Assembly: GCA_016714745.1 (NCBI GenBank)
Contig: JADKCG010000021.1
Span: forward strand, 19,137-83,136
Source: Elusimicrobiota bacterium
Lineage (GTDB): Bacteria; Elusimicrobiota; Elusimicrobia; FEN-1173
Reading direction: 5' to 3'
Length of the DNA stretch: 64,000 nucleotides
Below the pieces are notes generated by a model. That model saw nothing but the letters and a program-made list of their open reading frames with translations. It ran no database searches and had not been told where the DNA came from. Every line of letters starts with the position of its first letter. The first letter of the stretch is position 1. This document shows positions 42,615 through 51,564 of the stretch, one piece after another. The translations under genes and the position numbers were made by a program.

Positions 42615-43601
42615 TTAATGCGTATGGACAGGAAGGCCGTCATGGGAGTGGGGCGCGAAACGGTGACGATCGTCATCAAGCTCCCCAAGCGGATGAACAT
42701 GGACCAGTGCTCCGGAAAGACTTTTTACATGATGGAGAAGCTGATGATGGACCTCTTTGGCGACAGCGTGCCCTTCGGAAACAGACATTTTAGGGTCCAC
42801 GGCCACGTTGATTTCAGCTTGAAGACGGTGGCCGATCCATCGAGCGCGGGCCTCCGTCACGCCCCGCACGCCAGCGGCGTGGCGAGCGGCGTGATCGATT
42901 TCGTCCAGCACCTCTGGTTCAACCCCGTCGAGCATCCGAGCAAAAACTGTTTTGGCGGATTGAAAGACGATACCGAGAATGGCGATGGTGATGAGGAGGC
43001 CGATCACGGGGTCCGCCAGGGGAAAGCCCAACTTGACGCCGATGGCGCCCAGGAGGACGGCAAGGCTGGTGAACCCGTCCGCTCCGGAGTGATATCCGTC
43101 GGCCACCAGGGCCGCGCTCTCGATCTCTTTGCCGACGCGAATACGGAACACAGCCACGGCCTCGTTCCCGATGAATCCAACAAGGGAAGCGGCGATCACG
43201 GCCCACAAATGAGTGACGGGCTGGGGATGGAAGAGTCGTCGGACCGATTCGTACCCCGCAACGGAAGCGCTTAAGAGGATGAGAAGGACGATGATGAGCC
43301 CAGCCAAGTCCTCGGATCGGCCGAGACCATAGGGAAAATCCCGCGTGGGTTTCCGACGGGCGAGGAGAAAGGCGAACCCCAGGGGAATGGCGCTGGCCGC
43401 GTCGGCGAAGTTGTGGATGGTGTCGGCCAAGAGGGCCACACTCCCCGAGAAGAGAATAACCACCGTTTGAATCAGGGCCGTGGCCATCAAACCCCAGAAA
43501 GACAACTTGACCGCCCAAAGGCCCCGCCCGGTGCTGATGATGGAGGGATCCACGGGCCCGTGGGTATGTCCGTGCACGTGGGAGTGTCCATGCTCTGCCA
43601 T
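42615..43601 (-). CDS. Cation diffusion facilitator (CDF) metal exporter
   Basis: 328-residue inner-membrane metal/proton antiporter. His-rich N-terminus (GHSHVHGHTHG) and C-terminus (HSHDGLPVHTH). Transport-site motifs are ALLADTIHNFADAAS (helix II) and AALVADGYHSGADGFTS (helix V), each with the H/D pairs expected for Zn/Co/Fe. A cytoplasmic C-terminal ferredoxin-like domain starts near residue 215. ATG at 43601 has AAGGAG 6 nt upstream. It is the first of three CDF-type genes in the cargo. Confidence 0.9.
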   Translation of the reverse strand: MAEHGHSHVHGHTHGPVDPSIISTGRGLWAVKLSFWGLMATALIQTVVILFSGSVALLADTIHNFADAASAIPLGFAFLLARRKPTRDFPYGLGRSEDLAGLIIVLLILLSASVAGYESVRRLFHPQPVTHLWAVIAASLVGFIGNEAVAVFRIRVGKEIESAALVADGYHSGADGFTSLAVLLGAIGVKLGFPLADPVIGLLITIAILGIVFQSAKTVFARMLDGVEPEVLDEIDHAARHAAGVRGVTEARARWIGHRLQAEINVAVDPKMSVSEGHAVAKEVHHQLLHHVKSLSGALVHVHPLGELDDDRHRFAPHSHDGLPVHTH

Positions 43602-43611
43602 AAATGTCTCC

Positions 43612-43809
43612 TTAAAAAGACAGGATTCTTTCGGAACCATCCACCCATGCGGCCAAGTCCTTCATGGTCCCAGGGCATGCGTCACGAAAGAACGTCGTGA
43701 GCGGGAGGAAGGCGAGAAGGCCACCCCCCAGGACGCTCCGCTTGGACAGCTCCGAGACGGCCACGACCAGGACGACGGTGATGATGAACTTGACGACGAT
43801 ATAGGCCAA
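43612..43809 (-). pseudogene. Truncated DUF3147 membrane protein
   Basis: The first 40 residues (MAYIVVKFIITVVLVVAVSE then LGGGLLAFLPLTT) match the start of DUF3147 small membrane proteins. The rest of the helices are missing: after LPLTTFF the frame runs into unrelated sequence and stops at 43612. A deletion between this gene and the CDF gene is the simple explanation. TTG start with AAGG upstream. Confidence 0.6.
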
Positions 43810-43821
43810 TTCAGCGCCTTT

Positions 43822-44610
43822 TTAGAATCCAACCAAGACCAGGACCATCTCCGTGGCGAAGGCGACGGAGAAGCCCACCAGGAGCCCTATCTCCACGATG
43901 GTTTCACCCTTGAGGTGCCGCCCTAGGTGCATCAGTTCGCCGATGAGGTAGAGGAGCGTTCCGGCGGCGAGGGACATGGTGAAAATCTTGAGGACGTCGG
44001 ACTGCCAGTAGCTCCCCAGGATGGCGCCGAGGAAGGTGGGGCCGCCGCCGATGAGTCCCATGGTGAGGAGAAACTTCCAAGATGGTTTCTGGCCCGAGAG
44101 CGGCGCCGCGATGCCGAAACCTTCCGTCGCGTTGTGGAGGCCGAACCCCAGGGCCAGGAGGATGGCCAGCTTATGGTCGCCCCAGGAGTAGGCTTGGGCG
44201 ATGGCCATGCCCTCCGTCAGGTTGTGGATGCCGATGCCCGTCGCGATCATCTTGGAAATGTGCCGCCCGCGTTCGCCGGGCGTGGAGACCTCGTCTTTGC
44301 CTTCGTGGATGAAAGCCCTCTCGAAATAGATCATGCCCAGGAGGCCGCAGGATAGGCCGAGGATGAGCAGCCCGCTGTAGAGGAGAGCGTTGTGGAGCTG
44401 CGGGAACCCATCAACCGATGACTTAAAGAGGTCCTCGATCCATTCCATCATCTGGCCCATGATCTCCAGGAGCAGGAAGAGGACGATGCCGGTGGACGCG
44501 GCGTTCAAGAAGCCCCGCGTCTTTTCTCCGACCCGCGGAAGGACGGCGATGGGCAATCCCAGGAAGATGGTGGCGCCCGCGATGGCGCCCAAAGTGATTT
44601 GAAACGGCAT
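43822..44610 (-). CDS. ZIP-family metal transporter
   Basis: 262-residue permease with eight predicted helices. Metal-binding helix motifs IGIHNLTEGMAIA (helix IV) and FGLHNATEGFGIA (helix V) are diagnostic for ZIP. A cytoplasmic loop of about 45 residues precedes helix IV (IHEGKDEVSTPGERG). ZIPs usually import divalent metals, so within an efflux cluster it may balance uptake of one metal against export of others. ATG has AGGAGG 7 nt upstream. Lies 12 bp above the DUF3147 remnant. Confidence 0.9.
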   Translation of the reverse strand: MPFQITLGAIAGATIFLGLPIAVLPRVGEKTRGFLNAASTGIVLFLLLEIMGQMMEWIEDLFKSSVDGFPQLHNALLYSGLLILGLSCGLLGMIYFERAFIHEGKDEVSTPGERGRHISKMIATGIGIHNLTEGMAIAQAYSWGDHKLAILLALGFGLHNATEGFGIAAPLSGQKPSWKFLLTMGLIGGGPTFLGAILGSYWQSDVLKIFTMSLAAGTLLYLIGELMHLGRHLKGETIVEIGLLVGFSVAFATEMVLVLVGF

Positions 44611-44631
44611 TTTGATGCCTCCTATCTTGCG

Positions 44632-45261
44632 TTATTGGTCCTCGCGGGAGTCATTGGATTCTTCCAAAGCTTCCCATCCTTCCTTGACAATGAAGCCGGC
44701 CATGACGAGGCCCGCCAAAGGATCGGCCCACCACCAGCCCCAAAGAGCGTTCATGCCCAGGCCGAGGAGCAGGATGATGGACAGCCAAGCGCAGACCATG
44801 GTCTCCACGGCGTCGGCAGCCAGGGCCTTGCTATCGAGGTCCCGGGCCGTCTTTCGTTTCGCGAGGCCGACCCAGGGCATGACGATGGAAGAAAGGATGG
44901 AAAGGCCGATGCCGACGAGGCTTTCTTTCGAGGTCTCCCGCAGCCACAAGGCCCTTGCCGACTCATAGGCCACGTAGGCGGCTAAAAGAAAGAAGGTGAC
45001 GGCCACGATCCGAAGGGCCAGCCGTTCAGCCGCAAGCTCCTCATCGGGCGAGCCCGTCTTCTTCAGACGCCAAATGAGGGTGGCCGCCGACGTCACTTCG
45101 ATGAAACTGTCCAGCCCGAAGCCGACCAAGGCGACGCTTCCCGCCGCGACCCCCGCGCCGATGGCGACGAAGCCTTCGATCACGTTCCAGCCGACCGTCA
45201 AGTACTCCAGCCGGAGGGCCCGGCGGAGGAGGACGTTCCTATTTTCGGATGGGAGAGTCAT
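44632..45261 (-). CDS. CDF-like cation transporter (short, TMEM163-like)
   Basis: 209-residue membrane protein of the CDF superfamily lacking the cytoplasmic C-terminal domain. Helix II motif ALVGFGLDSFIEVTSA and helix V motif KALAADAVETMVCAWLS carry acidic residues where classic CDFs have HxxxD. Six helices are predicted. Its ATG lies 23 bp inside the end of the arsR gene, so it is regulated with it. Likely a metal exporter; the metal cannot be told. Confidence 0.8.
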   Translation of the reverse strand: MTLPSENRNVLLRRALRLEYLTVGWNVIEGFVAIGAGVAAGSVALVGFGLDSFIEVTSAATLIWRLKKTGSPDEELAAERLALRIVAVTFFLLAAYVAYESARALWLRETSKESLVGIGLSILSSIVMPWVGLAKRKTARDLDSKALAADAVETMVCAWLSIILLLGLGMNALWGWWWADPLAGLVMAGFIVKEGWEALEESNDSREDQ

Positions 45262-45628
45262 GGAATTCTTTTTTCATCGGCTGGAACCTCGTCACGCACT
45301 TCCCGTCCCGGCGCCTTTTTAGGCAAAGACGGAACAGACCCGCTTCTTTTCCGGATTCCTTGGAGATGCGGTCCAATAGCAGGGACAGCCAGGGCTTCTC
45401 CCGTTTCCAGAAGTCCTCGCGAATCGAGAAATATACCCACTTCCCCGCCGGGCGCTCCTTTAAAGCCCCCAGCGTCTTGAGTTTTTTCAGGTGGGCGGAG
45501 GCCAGCGGCTGGGACAACCCGACAATCCCCTCCAGTTCGCAGACGCAGAGTTCCTTCTTGGCCAGGAGGGACAGGATTTTAAGCCTTCGGGGATCGGCGA
45601 TCGCTTTAACGAGACCGATGGTGTCCAT
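45239..45628 (-). CDS. ArsR/SmtB-family metal-responsive repressor
   Basis: 129-residue winged-helix regulator. The metal-sensing ELCVCEL motif sits in the alpha-3 position as in ArsR/CadC-type sensors for soft metals. The recognition helix is LSQPLASAHLKKLKTLGAL, followed by the wing (KWVYFSI). A Cys- and Arg-rich tail (FRLCLKRRRDGKCV) is unusual and may add ligands. ATG at 45628 has GGAG 6 nt upstream. A perfect palindrome overlaps its promoter (45643-45662), the expected self-operator. It heads the run towards the ZIP and CDF genes. Confidence 0.9.
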   Translation of the reverse strand: MDTIGLVKAIADPRRLKILSLLAKKELCVCELEGIVGLSQPLASAHLKKLKTLGALKERPAGKWVYFSIREDFWKREKPWLSLLLDRISKESGKEAGLFRLCLKRRRDGKCVTRFQPMKKEFHDSPIRK

Positions 45629-45642
45629 CACGCTCTCCAATC

Positions 45643-45662
45643 ATATAAACCAACGTTTATAT
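45643..45662 (-). promoter_or_regulatory. ArsR operator palindrome with overlapping -10
   Basis: ATATAAAC-CAAC-GTTTATAT, arms of 8 bp without mismatch, 15 bp before the arsR start. A TATAAT overlaps its upstream edge. Similar AT-rich 12-2-12-type palindromes bind ArsR/SmtB repressors. Confidence 0.75.
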
Positions 45663-45711
45663 TATATCCGCCCCCGTCTTCCGCGTCAAGGCGTCGTCCT
45701 ATGACAGCCCG

Positions 45712-46599
45712 TTATGAGTGGGTGTCCTCGGGACAGCGGACGATTTCCAGTTGGAGGGTGGTGTGGTTGATCTCGAACTCCTCTTTCAAGACGCGGCGCA
45801 GATCGGCGAGGATGCGGTCTCCCCGCGCCGGGTCGTCCACGTCCACGTGAGCGCTCAAGGCGTCGAAGCCGGAGGTGATGGTCCAAACATGCAGGTCGTG
45901 GACGGAGCAGACGTTCGGGACGCGCTTCATGGCCGCCTCCAAGGCGTTGACATCGATGTGGGCGGGGACGCCTTCCATGAGGATGTGCACGGCCTGCTTG
46001 AGGAGCGTCCAAGTGCGGGGCACGATGAAGAGGCCGATGGCCGCGCTTACGATCGGGTCCGCCGCGTACCACCGCGTGCGCCACATGATGGCGGCGGCCG
46101 CGATCACACCGATGGAGCCCAGGGCGTCGCTCAAGACCTCCAGGTAGGCCCCTTTGACGTTCAGGCTTTCCTTCGCCCCGTGGAATAGGAGCCGCATCCC
46201 CACGAGGTTGACAATCAGGCCAACGACCGCTATCCCCAGCATGGGGCCGCTCATGACCTCGAGCGGGTGGCGGAGCCTTTCCCACGCCTCGATGAGGATG
46301 AGCACCGACATGAGGAGCAGGATGGAGGCGTTGACGAAGGCCGCCAGGATTTCGGCACGGTGGTAGCCGTAGCTTTTGCGTTGGTTGGCCGGGCGCTCCG
46401 CAAAGCGCATGGCGAGGAGGGAGAGGCCCAGGGCTCCCGCATCGGCCAGCATGTGGGCGGCGTCGGCCAGGAGAGCCAAGCTGTGGGTGAAGAATCCGCC
46501 CGCCGCCTCGGCAAGCATGACGGCCGACGTGAGAGCGAAAACGATCAGGAGCCTCTCCTTGTTCCGCCCTCCCGCCGACGCGGCGTGGTCATGAGACAT
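45712..46599 (-). CDS. CzcD-type CDF zinc/cobalt/cadmium exporter
   Basis: 295-residue CDF of the CzcD subfamily. Helix II SLALLADAAHMLADAGAL and helix V AYLEVLSDALGSIGV bear the HxxxD and DxxxD zinc-site patterns. The C-terminal domain starts about residue 210 (HILMEGVPAHIDVNALE) with HDLHVWTITSG, the CzcD hallmark. ATG has GGGAGG 8 nt upstream. It follows the PII-like gene by 65 bp, so it may be the last gene of the czcA transcript. Confidence 0.92.
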   Translation of the reverse strand: MSHDHAASAGGRNKERLLIVFALTSAVMLAEAAGGFFTHSLALLADAAHMLADAGALGLSLLAMRFAERPANQRKSYGYHRAEILAAFVNASILLLMSVLILIEAWERLRHPLEVMSGPMLGIAVVGLIVNLVGMRLLFHGAKESLNVKGAYLEVLSDALGSIGVIAAAAIMWRTRWYAADPIVSAAIGLFIVPRTWTLLKQAVHILMEGVPAHIDVNALEAAMKRVPNVCSVHDLHVWTITSGFDALSAHVDVDDPARGDRILADLRRVLKEEFEINHTTLQLEIVRCPEDTHS

Positions 46600-46664
46600 G
46601 GGTGTGCCCTCCCAGGCGCGGGCGCGCGGAAACCAAGCTCATGCCCGCCGCCTCTCCGACAAGA

Positions 46665-47006
46665 CTATATGGCATTCTCTCCTCTTTCGCCGTCGCTGAT
46701 CTTGACGACCTCTTGTACATCATAGACGAAGATCTTTCCATCGCCGGGCCGGCCGGTGTGGGTGGTTTTCTCAATCAGCTCAACCACCTCTTTCCATAGG
46801 TCGTTTGGGACCACGATTTCTAATTGGACCTTTTGGGCATACGCCACCGCTTCCACCACCACTTTGTCCGTGGCGTCACTGGCCTGGCTCTTACCAAACC
46901 CTTTGACTTCCGATACCGTCACGCCTGGAAGGCCGGGGTGTTCTTTCAGAGCAATAATCACTTGTGTCAACAGGGAGGGGCGAAGGATGGCTTTGATCTC
47001 TTTCAT
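46665..47006 (-). CDS. PII-like signalling protein of the metal-efflux operon
   Basis: 113-residue protein with the PII (GlnB/GlnK) fold pattern: MKEIKAILRPSLLTQVIIAL start, a T-loop region with GFGKSQASDATDK, LEIVVPNDLWKEVVELI and the C-terminal GDGKIFVYDVQEVVKI. The uridylylation Tyr of the classic T-loop is absent. PII-like proteins often sit beside CusA/CzcA pumps, where their ligand is not settled. ATG at 47006 has AAGGAG 7 nt upstream; a longer open frame is a shadow of czcA. Starts 11 bp after czcA. Confidence 0.85.
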   Translation of the reverse strand: MKEIKAILRPSLLTQVIIALKEHPGLPGVTVSEVKGFGKSQASDATDKVVVEAVAYAQKVQLEIVVPNDLWKEVVELIEKTTHTGRPGDGKIFVYDVQEVVKISDGERGENAI

Positions 47007-47017
47007 AGATAATCTCC

Positions 47018-50000
47018 TTAGATTTCGATTTCTTTCGAGCGCGATTTTTTCTCCACCAGGCTGTAGAGGGTGGGGAGCACCACCAGTGTTAAGAGAGTGG
47101 CGGTGACGAGCCCGCCGATGACCACGGTGGCCAGCGGGCGTTGGACCTCGGCGCCGATGCCGGTGTTGAGCGCCATGGGGATGAACCCCAGGCTTGCGAC
47201 CAGCGCCGTCATGGCCACCGGTCGGAGCCGGACCAGGGCGCCGTCCCGCGCGGCAGTGCCCGCGTCGAGCCCTTTCTCTCGGAGTTGGTTGAAGAACTCG
47301 AGCATGACCATGCCGTTTAAGATGGCGATGCCCATGAGCGCGATGAACCCCACCGACGCAGAGACGCTCAAAGGGATTCCTCGGAGAGCGAGGGAGAAGA
47401 TGCCGCCCGTCATGGCCAGGGGAATGCAGGTGTAGACCAAAACCGCCTGGCGCAGGGTACCGAAGGTTCTCCATAGGATAACCAAAATCCCCAGGAGAAC
47501 TACCGGAACGATGACCCCAAGCCGTTTCCGGGCCCGTTCCAAGTTTTTGAACTGGCCGCCCCAACTCATGGAATAGCCTTCGGGCAGTTTAACCTCCCGC
47601 TCAATGGCGGCGCGGGCTTCCGCCACATAGCTGGCGATGTCGCGCTCGCCCAGAAACACGGCCACGGCCGCGTAACGTTGGCTGTAGTGGTGAGCGATGG
47701 TGGTGACCTCGTCTTTGCTCTCGAAGTCGGCCACCTTGTAAAGTGGAACCGACCCTCCGTCCATCCCGACAGGCAGGGATTTGATGGTCTCCACGTTCTC
47801 CCGATGTTCCTCCTCCATCCGCAAGACGATGGGAAACCGCCACTGTGCCTCGTAGAAACTGCCCACCTCCTTGCCGGCCATGGCGGACTCGAGCAGGCTG
47901 TTGACGCTGTGGATGTCCAGACCGTAACGGGCGATGGCGGCGTAGTTGGGGCGGGCGCTCAAAACCGGGCTCTTGCGGAGCGCGGTAAGGGCGTCCATTT
48001 CCGCCTCGTCGGTGCCGGGGATTTTCTCCAGAACAGCGATGGATTTTTCCAAGAGCTCGATCAAGACCGGCAGTTCTTTCCCGTAGATCCGCAGGCTCAC
48101 GTCGGCCCTGCTTCCCTCCATGATCTCCATGAACCGCATCTCGATGGGCTGATTCTCGCTGACCTCCTGGCCGGGGACTTCCGTCTCCAGAGCGTCTTTA
48201 AGGGCTGTGTATAATTCCGTTTTGGTGCGCGGTTTCCCGTTGGGCCCCTTGGGCCAAACGTCCCTCTTTAATATGACGAAGGTGTCCGACAGATGAACGC
48301 CCATGGGGTCCGTGGCGGATTCGGGTGTCCCGATCCGGGAAAAAACGCGCTCAACCTCGGGGAACCGGGCGATAACCCGGTCGCTCCGCCTCTGCATCTG
48401 GAGCGAGGCGTCCACGCCGATGTCCGACTCCCGCGTGAAGTTGACGACCATGTCTCCCTCATCGAGAGGCGGCATGAAGTCTGATCCCAGCCGTTGGTAC
48501 ACCAAGACAGAAGCCACCAGGAGGACCGCCGCGGGGACCAACGCCAGCGCGGGCCGTTTAAGGCAGGCGTTGAGCGTTGGCCGGTAGAGCGCTAAGAGGC
48601 CGCGGTAAATTCGGTCCTTGCCGCCCTTCTTCGGTTTTTCCAGGAACAGATAGGCCAAGACGGGCATCAGCAGAACCGCCACCAACAATGACGCGCCCAA
48701 GGCCATGAGCACGGTGACGGCCATGGGATGATAGAGTTTGCCTTCGATCCCTTCCAATGACAGGATGGGCACGTAGACCAGCATAATGATTAAAAGACCA
48801 ACGGAAACCGGTTTGACCACTTCCTTCGCGGCGTCCAGGAACAAGAGAAGACGCTCCCGTGGCGCAAGTTCGCCTTCGTGTTCCTCCAGGCGCCGCAAAA
48901 TGTTCTCGATCATCACCACCGCGCCGTCCACCAAGAGGCCGAAGTCGATGGCGCCCAAACTCATGAGGCTGGCGGAGACGCCAAAGACCCGCATGCCGAT
49001 GACCCCGAAAAGCATGGAGATGGGGATGGCCAGAGAGACAAAGAGCGCCGCGCGCAGGTTGCCCAAGATCAAGAACAGGACCGCGACGACCAGCACCGCG
49101 CCTTCCGCCAGATTCTTGACCACAGTTTTGAGCGTGGCGTTGACCAGATAGCTTCGGGTGTAGAGAGACTCCAACCGAACGTCGGGCGGCAGGGGGGCCT
49201 CCTTTAACGCCCGCTCGGCGTCGATGGACACCTGGCGAGAGTTGGCCCCGGAAAGCATCAACACCGTGCCGAGGACCGTCTCTTCCCCATCGTAGGTGGC
49301 CCCGCCCATCCGCTGGGCGTACGCCTCCCGAACATCCGCCACGGCGGAGAGGGGGATTGGTTTTCCTTGCACGTCCAGCTTAATCGGAACCCCCCGTATT
49401 TCATCTAAACTTTGTAGCCGTCCCGATCCCCGGACAATCACCTGCCGTCCTTTGGGCTGGATGTACCCACCGCCGAAATTCTCCCCCAGTCCTTGGAGGC
49501 GCTCCGCGATCCCCTCGATGGTCAGGCCATAACGGTCCAAGCGTTCCGGATGGATTTCGATATGGATTTCCTTCTTGTAACCGCCCGTGGAATCGACCTC
49601 GGCCACATTCTTGACAGCGCGTTTCATGTAGGGGGCGATGACGAAGTCCTGAATTGTGCGGAGGGCGAGCAGTCTTTCTCTTTCGGGCTTGGCGGCGAGG
49701 GCCGTGCCCGGTTTAGCCAAAACCGCGTACATGAGGACCTCCCCCAACCCCGTGCTGATGGGCGCAAGTTCAGGCGACAGGTTTTGGGGCAGTTCGCCCG
49801 CCACGCCTTGGAGCCGTTCGCCCACCTGCTGGCGAGCCCAATAAATGTCGGTTCCGTCTTCAAAGATCACGACCACCTGGGAAAGGCCGTATTTCGAGAG
49901 GGAGCGGACGTCCTTCACACGGGAAATCCCGCTCATGTCCGTCTCGATGGGGAACGAGACGGTCTTCTCGATCTGTTCCGGGTCCAAGGCGCCGGTTTTG

Positions 50001-50149
50001 GTGTTGACCACTACCTGGACCGGCGTGATGTCCGGCACCGCGTCCACGGGCGTGTGGGCCACGGCGTAGAGGCCGAGACCCGCTCCAAAGGCGAAAAAGA
50101 GGACGACCGTCAGTCTATTCTTAAATACCCAATCCAGTAAGCGTGTCAT
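47018..50149 (-). CDS. czcA: CzcA/CusA-type heavy-metal efflux RND pump
   Basis: 1043-residue inner-membrane RND transporter. N-terminus MTRLLDWVFKNRLTVVLFF and TPVDAVPDITPVQVVVNT are typical of the heavy-metal (HME) branch. The proton-relay helix IV has FGVSASLMSLGAIDFGLLVDGAVVMIEN in two recognisable parts (GAIDFGLLVDGAV); its Asp-x-Gly-x-x-x-Asp pattern matches divalent-metal (Czc/Cnr) pumps more than the monovalent CusA type. C-terminal helices end NGMVMLEFFNQLRE and VLPTLYSLVEKKSR. ATG has AGGAG 7 nt upstream. No periplasmic adaptor gene is present between it and tolC, which is unusual. Confidence 0.94.
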   Translation of the reverse strand: MTRLLDWVFKNRLTVVLFFAFGAGLGLYAVAHTPVDAVPDITPVQVVVNTKTGALDPEQIEKTVSFPIETDMSGISRVKDVRSLSKYGLSQVVVIFEDGTDIYWARQQVGERLQGVAGELPQNLSPELAPISTGLGEVLMYAVLAKPGTALAAKPERERLLALRTIQDFVIAPYMKRAVKNVAEVDSTGGYKKEIHIEIHPERLDRYGLTIEGIAERLQGLGENFGGGYIQPKGRQVIVRGSGRLQSLDEIRGVPIKLDVQGKPIPLSAVADVREAYAQRMGGATYDGEETVLGTVLMLSGANSRQVSIDAERALKEAPLPPDVRLESLYTRSYLVNATLKTVVKNLAEGAVLVVAVLFLILGNLRAALFVSLAIPISMLFGVIGMRVFGVSASLMSLGAIDFGLLVDGAVVMIENILRRLEEHEGELAPRERLLLFLDAAKEVVKPVSVGLLIIMLVYVPILSLEGIEGKLYHPMAVTVLMALGASLLVAVLLMPVLAYLFLEKPKKGGKDRIYRGLLALYRPTLNACLKRPALALVPAAVLLVASVLVYQRLGSDFMPPLDEGDMVVNFTRESDIGVDASLQMQRRSDRVIARFPEVERVFSRIGTPESATDPMGVHLSDTFVILKRDVWPKGPNGKPRTKTELYTALKDALETEVPGQEVSENQPIEMRFMEIMEGSRADVSLRIYGKELPVLIELLEKSIAVLEKIPGTDEAEMDALTALRKSPVLSARPNYAAIARYGLDIHSVNSLLESAMAGKEVGSFYEAQWRFPIVLRMEEEHRENVETIKSLPVGMDGGSVPLYKVADFESKDEVTTIAHHYSQRYAAVAVFLGERDIASYVAEARAAIEREVKLPEGYSMSWGGQFKNLERARKRLGVIVPVVLLGILVILWRTFGTLRQAVLVYTCIPLAMTGGIFSLALRGIPLSVSASVGFIALMGIAILNGMVMLEFFNQLREKGLDAGTAARDGALVRLRPVAMTALVASLGFIPMALNTGIGAEVQRPLATVVIGGLVTATLLTLVVLPTLYSLVEKKSRSKEIEI

Positions 50150-50158
50150 GAGAGTCTC

Positions 50159-51454
50159 CTAGTACGAAGCAAGAAGGGCCAGCGCGTCCCGCTCGCCGAC
50201 GGCGGCCATGATCGCTGTCCAGGCATCGGCGAGAGCCCGCTGTGCGTTTTGCACCCGCCCAAATGTTTCGGAAACAGAATCGTCCAGCTCCAGGAACGTC
50301 AGGAGGTCCACCTGCCCCCGACGGAAGCCCTGCTCCGCCTCACGGATATGTGTCTCCAGCTCGACCGGAAGCGTTTCCGGATACTGTTGGGCTACGCGGC
50401 GGGCCGCCTCGTAATCCACGAAGAGCCGCGCCAGGTCGGATTTAAATTTCCGCTCCTCAAAGACAAGCCTATTTTCCTCAGCGGTCTGCTTTTGTCCCGC
50501 GCTCAAAACCCCGGCCCGGTTTCGGTTCCAGCTCGGTAGGTCCAGGCTCAGACCCAAACCCATGGTTTTTTCGATCTCTCCCGCTCGGGCCTCTTCATAA
50601 GACGCTCCCAGAGACGGTTCCGGCAAACCCTCACGCGAAGCGAGCGTTTTCTCCAACGCCGCGCCCTTGACCGCCAGTTTTTGAAGAAGGAGGTCAGGAT
50701 TCCGGTCAATCGCTTTGGCGAACCACGCCGCCTCATCCAGCGTTTTCGCCCCCACCAACCAGGGGACTGTTACGTTTGGCACAGCCCCGGGTTCGAGCGG
50801 CACATGCACTTTCAGTTTTTCCAAAGATACCTTGACCCCCGCCTGGCCCAAAACCGCGTCGGACGTGAGGGCGTTCAAGCGGTTGCGCACGATACGGCTC
50901 TCCGCTTTTTTCTGTGGCGTGGAAAACTCCCGGCCCGCCAAGTAATCCTGAACTAACTCAAAACGTTTCTGGCGTTGCTCGGCAAAACCCGCTTTCCGGC
51001 GGTTGACGACATATTCGTAGGCGGACTGGATGACGGTCAGCGTGACGCCAATCTCCGTCGCCCCGCGCCGCACGCGCCAGGCTTCCGCCTCCAGGTCAAG
51101 GATTCCTCCGCGCAGACCCATTTTCCCTAAGAGCGGGAGCGGCTGGGAGACGCCCACCTCGTAGCGGAGCCCGCTAGCGGGGCCCACCCGCTTCCGCCCG
51201 CCGGAAGCGTCGAGGGAGAAACCCGGCCACGTCCTGGCCTGGGCGCCGGACTGAACATTCTCCTCGATCCGTGCGCTCTCGGACCCCAGCAGAGGGTTGT
51301 CGCGAAGGGCGAGGGACACGAGCTCTGATAGCGAGAAATTGGACGGGGGGACGTTCTCCGACCCCGCGACCACGCGGGCCGGAACCGCGCCAACGCAAAA
51401 ACCGGCCATGGAAATAAAAATAAAAAAACGCTTAAAAAATCGAAATCGTTTCAT
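50159..51454 (-). CDS. TolC-family outer-membrane efflux protein
   Basis: 431-residue CzcC/CusC-like outer-membrane channel with signal peptide about residues 1-30 (FFIFISMAGFCVGAVPARVVA). Two outer-membrane efflux repeats follow, built from long coiled-coils; LSELVSLALRDNPLL marks the first and EAEQGFRRGQVDLLTFLELDDS is the typical second-repeat end. ATG at 51454 has AAGGAG 6 nt upstream. It ends 9 bp before czcA, so both are translated from one message. Confidence 0.88.
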   Translation of the reverse strand: MKRFRFFKRFFIFISMAGFCVGAVPARVVAGSENVPPSNFSLSELVSLALRDNPLLGSESARIEENVQSGAQARTWPGFSLDASGGRKRVGPASGLRYEVGVSQPLPLLGKMGLRGGILDLEAEAWRVRRGATEIGVTLTVIQSAYEYVVNRRKAGFAEQRQKRFELVQDYLAGREFSTPQKKAESRIVRNRLNALTSDAVLGQAGVKVSLEKLKVHVPLEPGAVPNVTVPWLVGAKTLDEAAWFAKAIDRNPDLLLQKLAVKGAALEKTLASREGLPEPSLGASYEEARAGEIEKTMGLGLSLDLPSWNRNRAGVLSAGQKQTAEENRLVFEERKFKSDLARLFVDYEAARRVAQQYPETLPVELETHIREAEQGFRRGQVDLLTFLELDDSVSETFGRVQNAQRALADAWTAIMAAVGERDALALLASY

Positions 51455-51564
51455 GCGATACTCCTTCAACGAATATGACGACGAGAGGGGATGCCCCCTT
51501 TGGCACGGACGAATGTCCACCGGACGAATGTCCGTGGGGGAGCGTTCAATAGTGGAAAAATTAT

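Noticed and set aside
47007..47564. Upstream extension of the PII-like frame
   Set aside because: It is antisense-free but out-of-frame sequence of czcA; the ATG at 47006 has a strong ribosome site.
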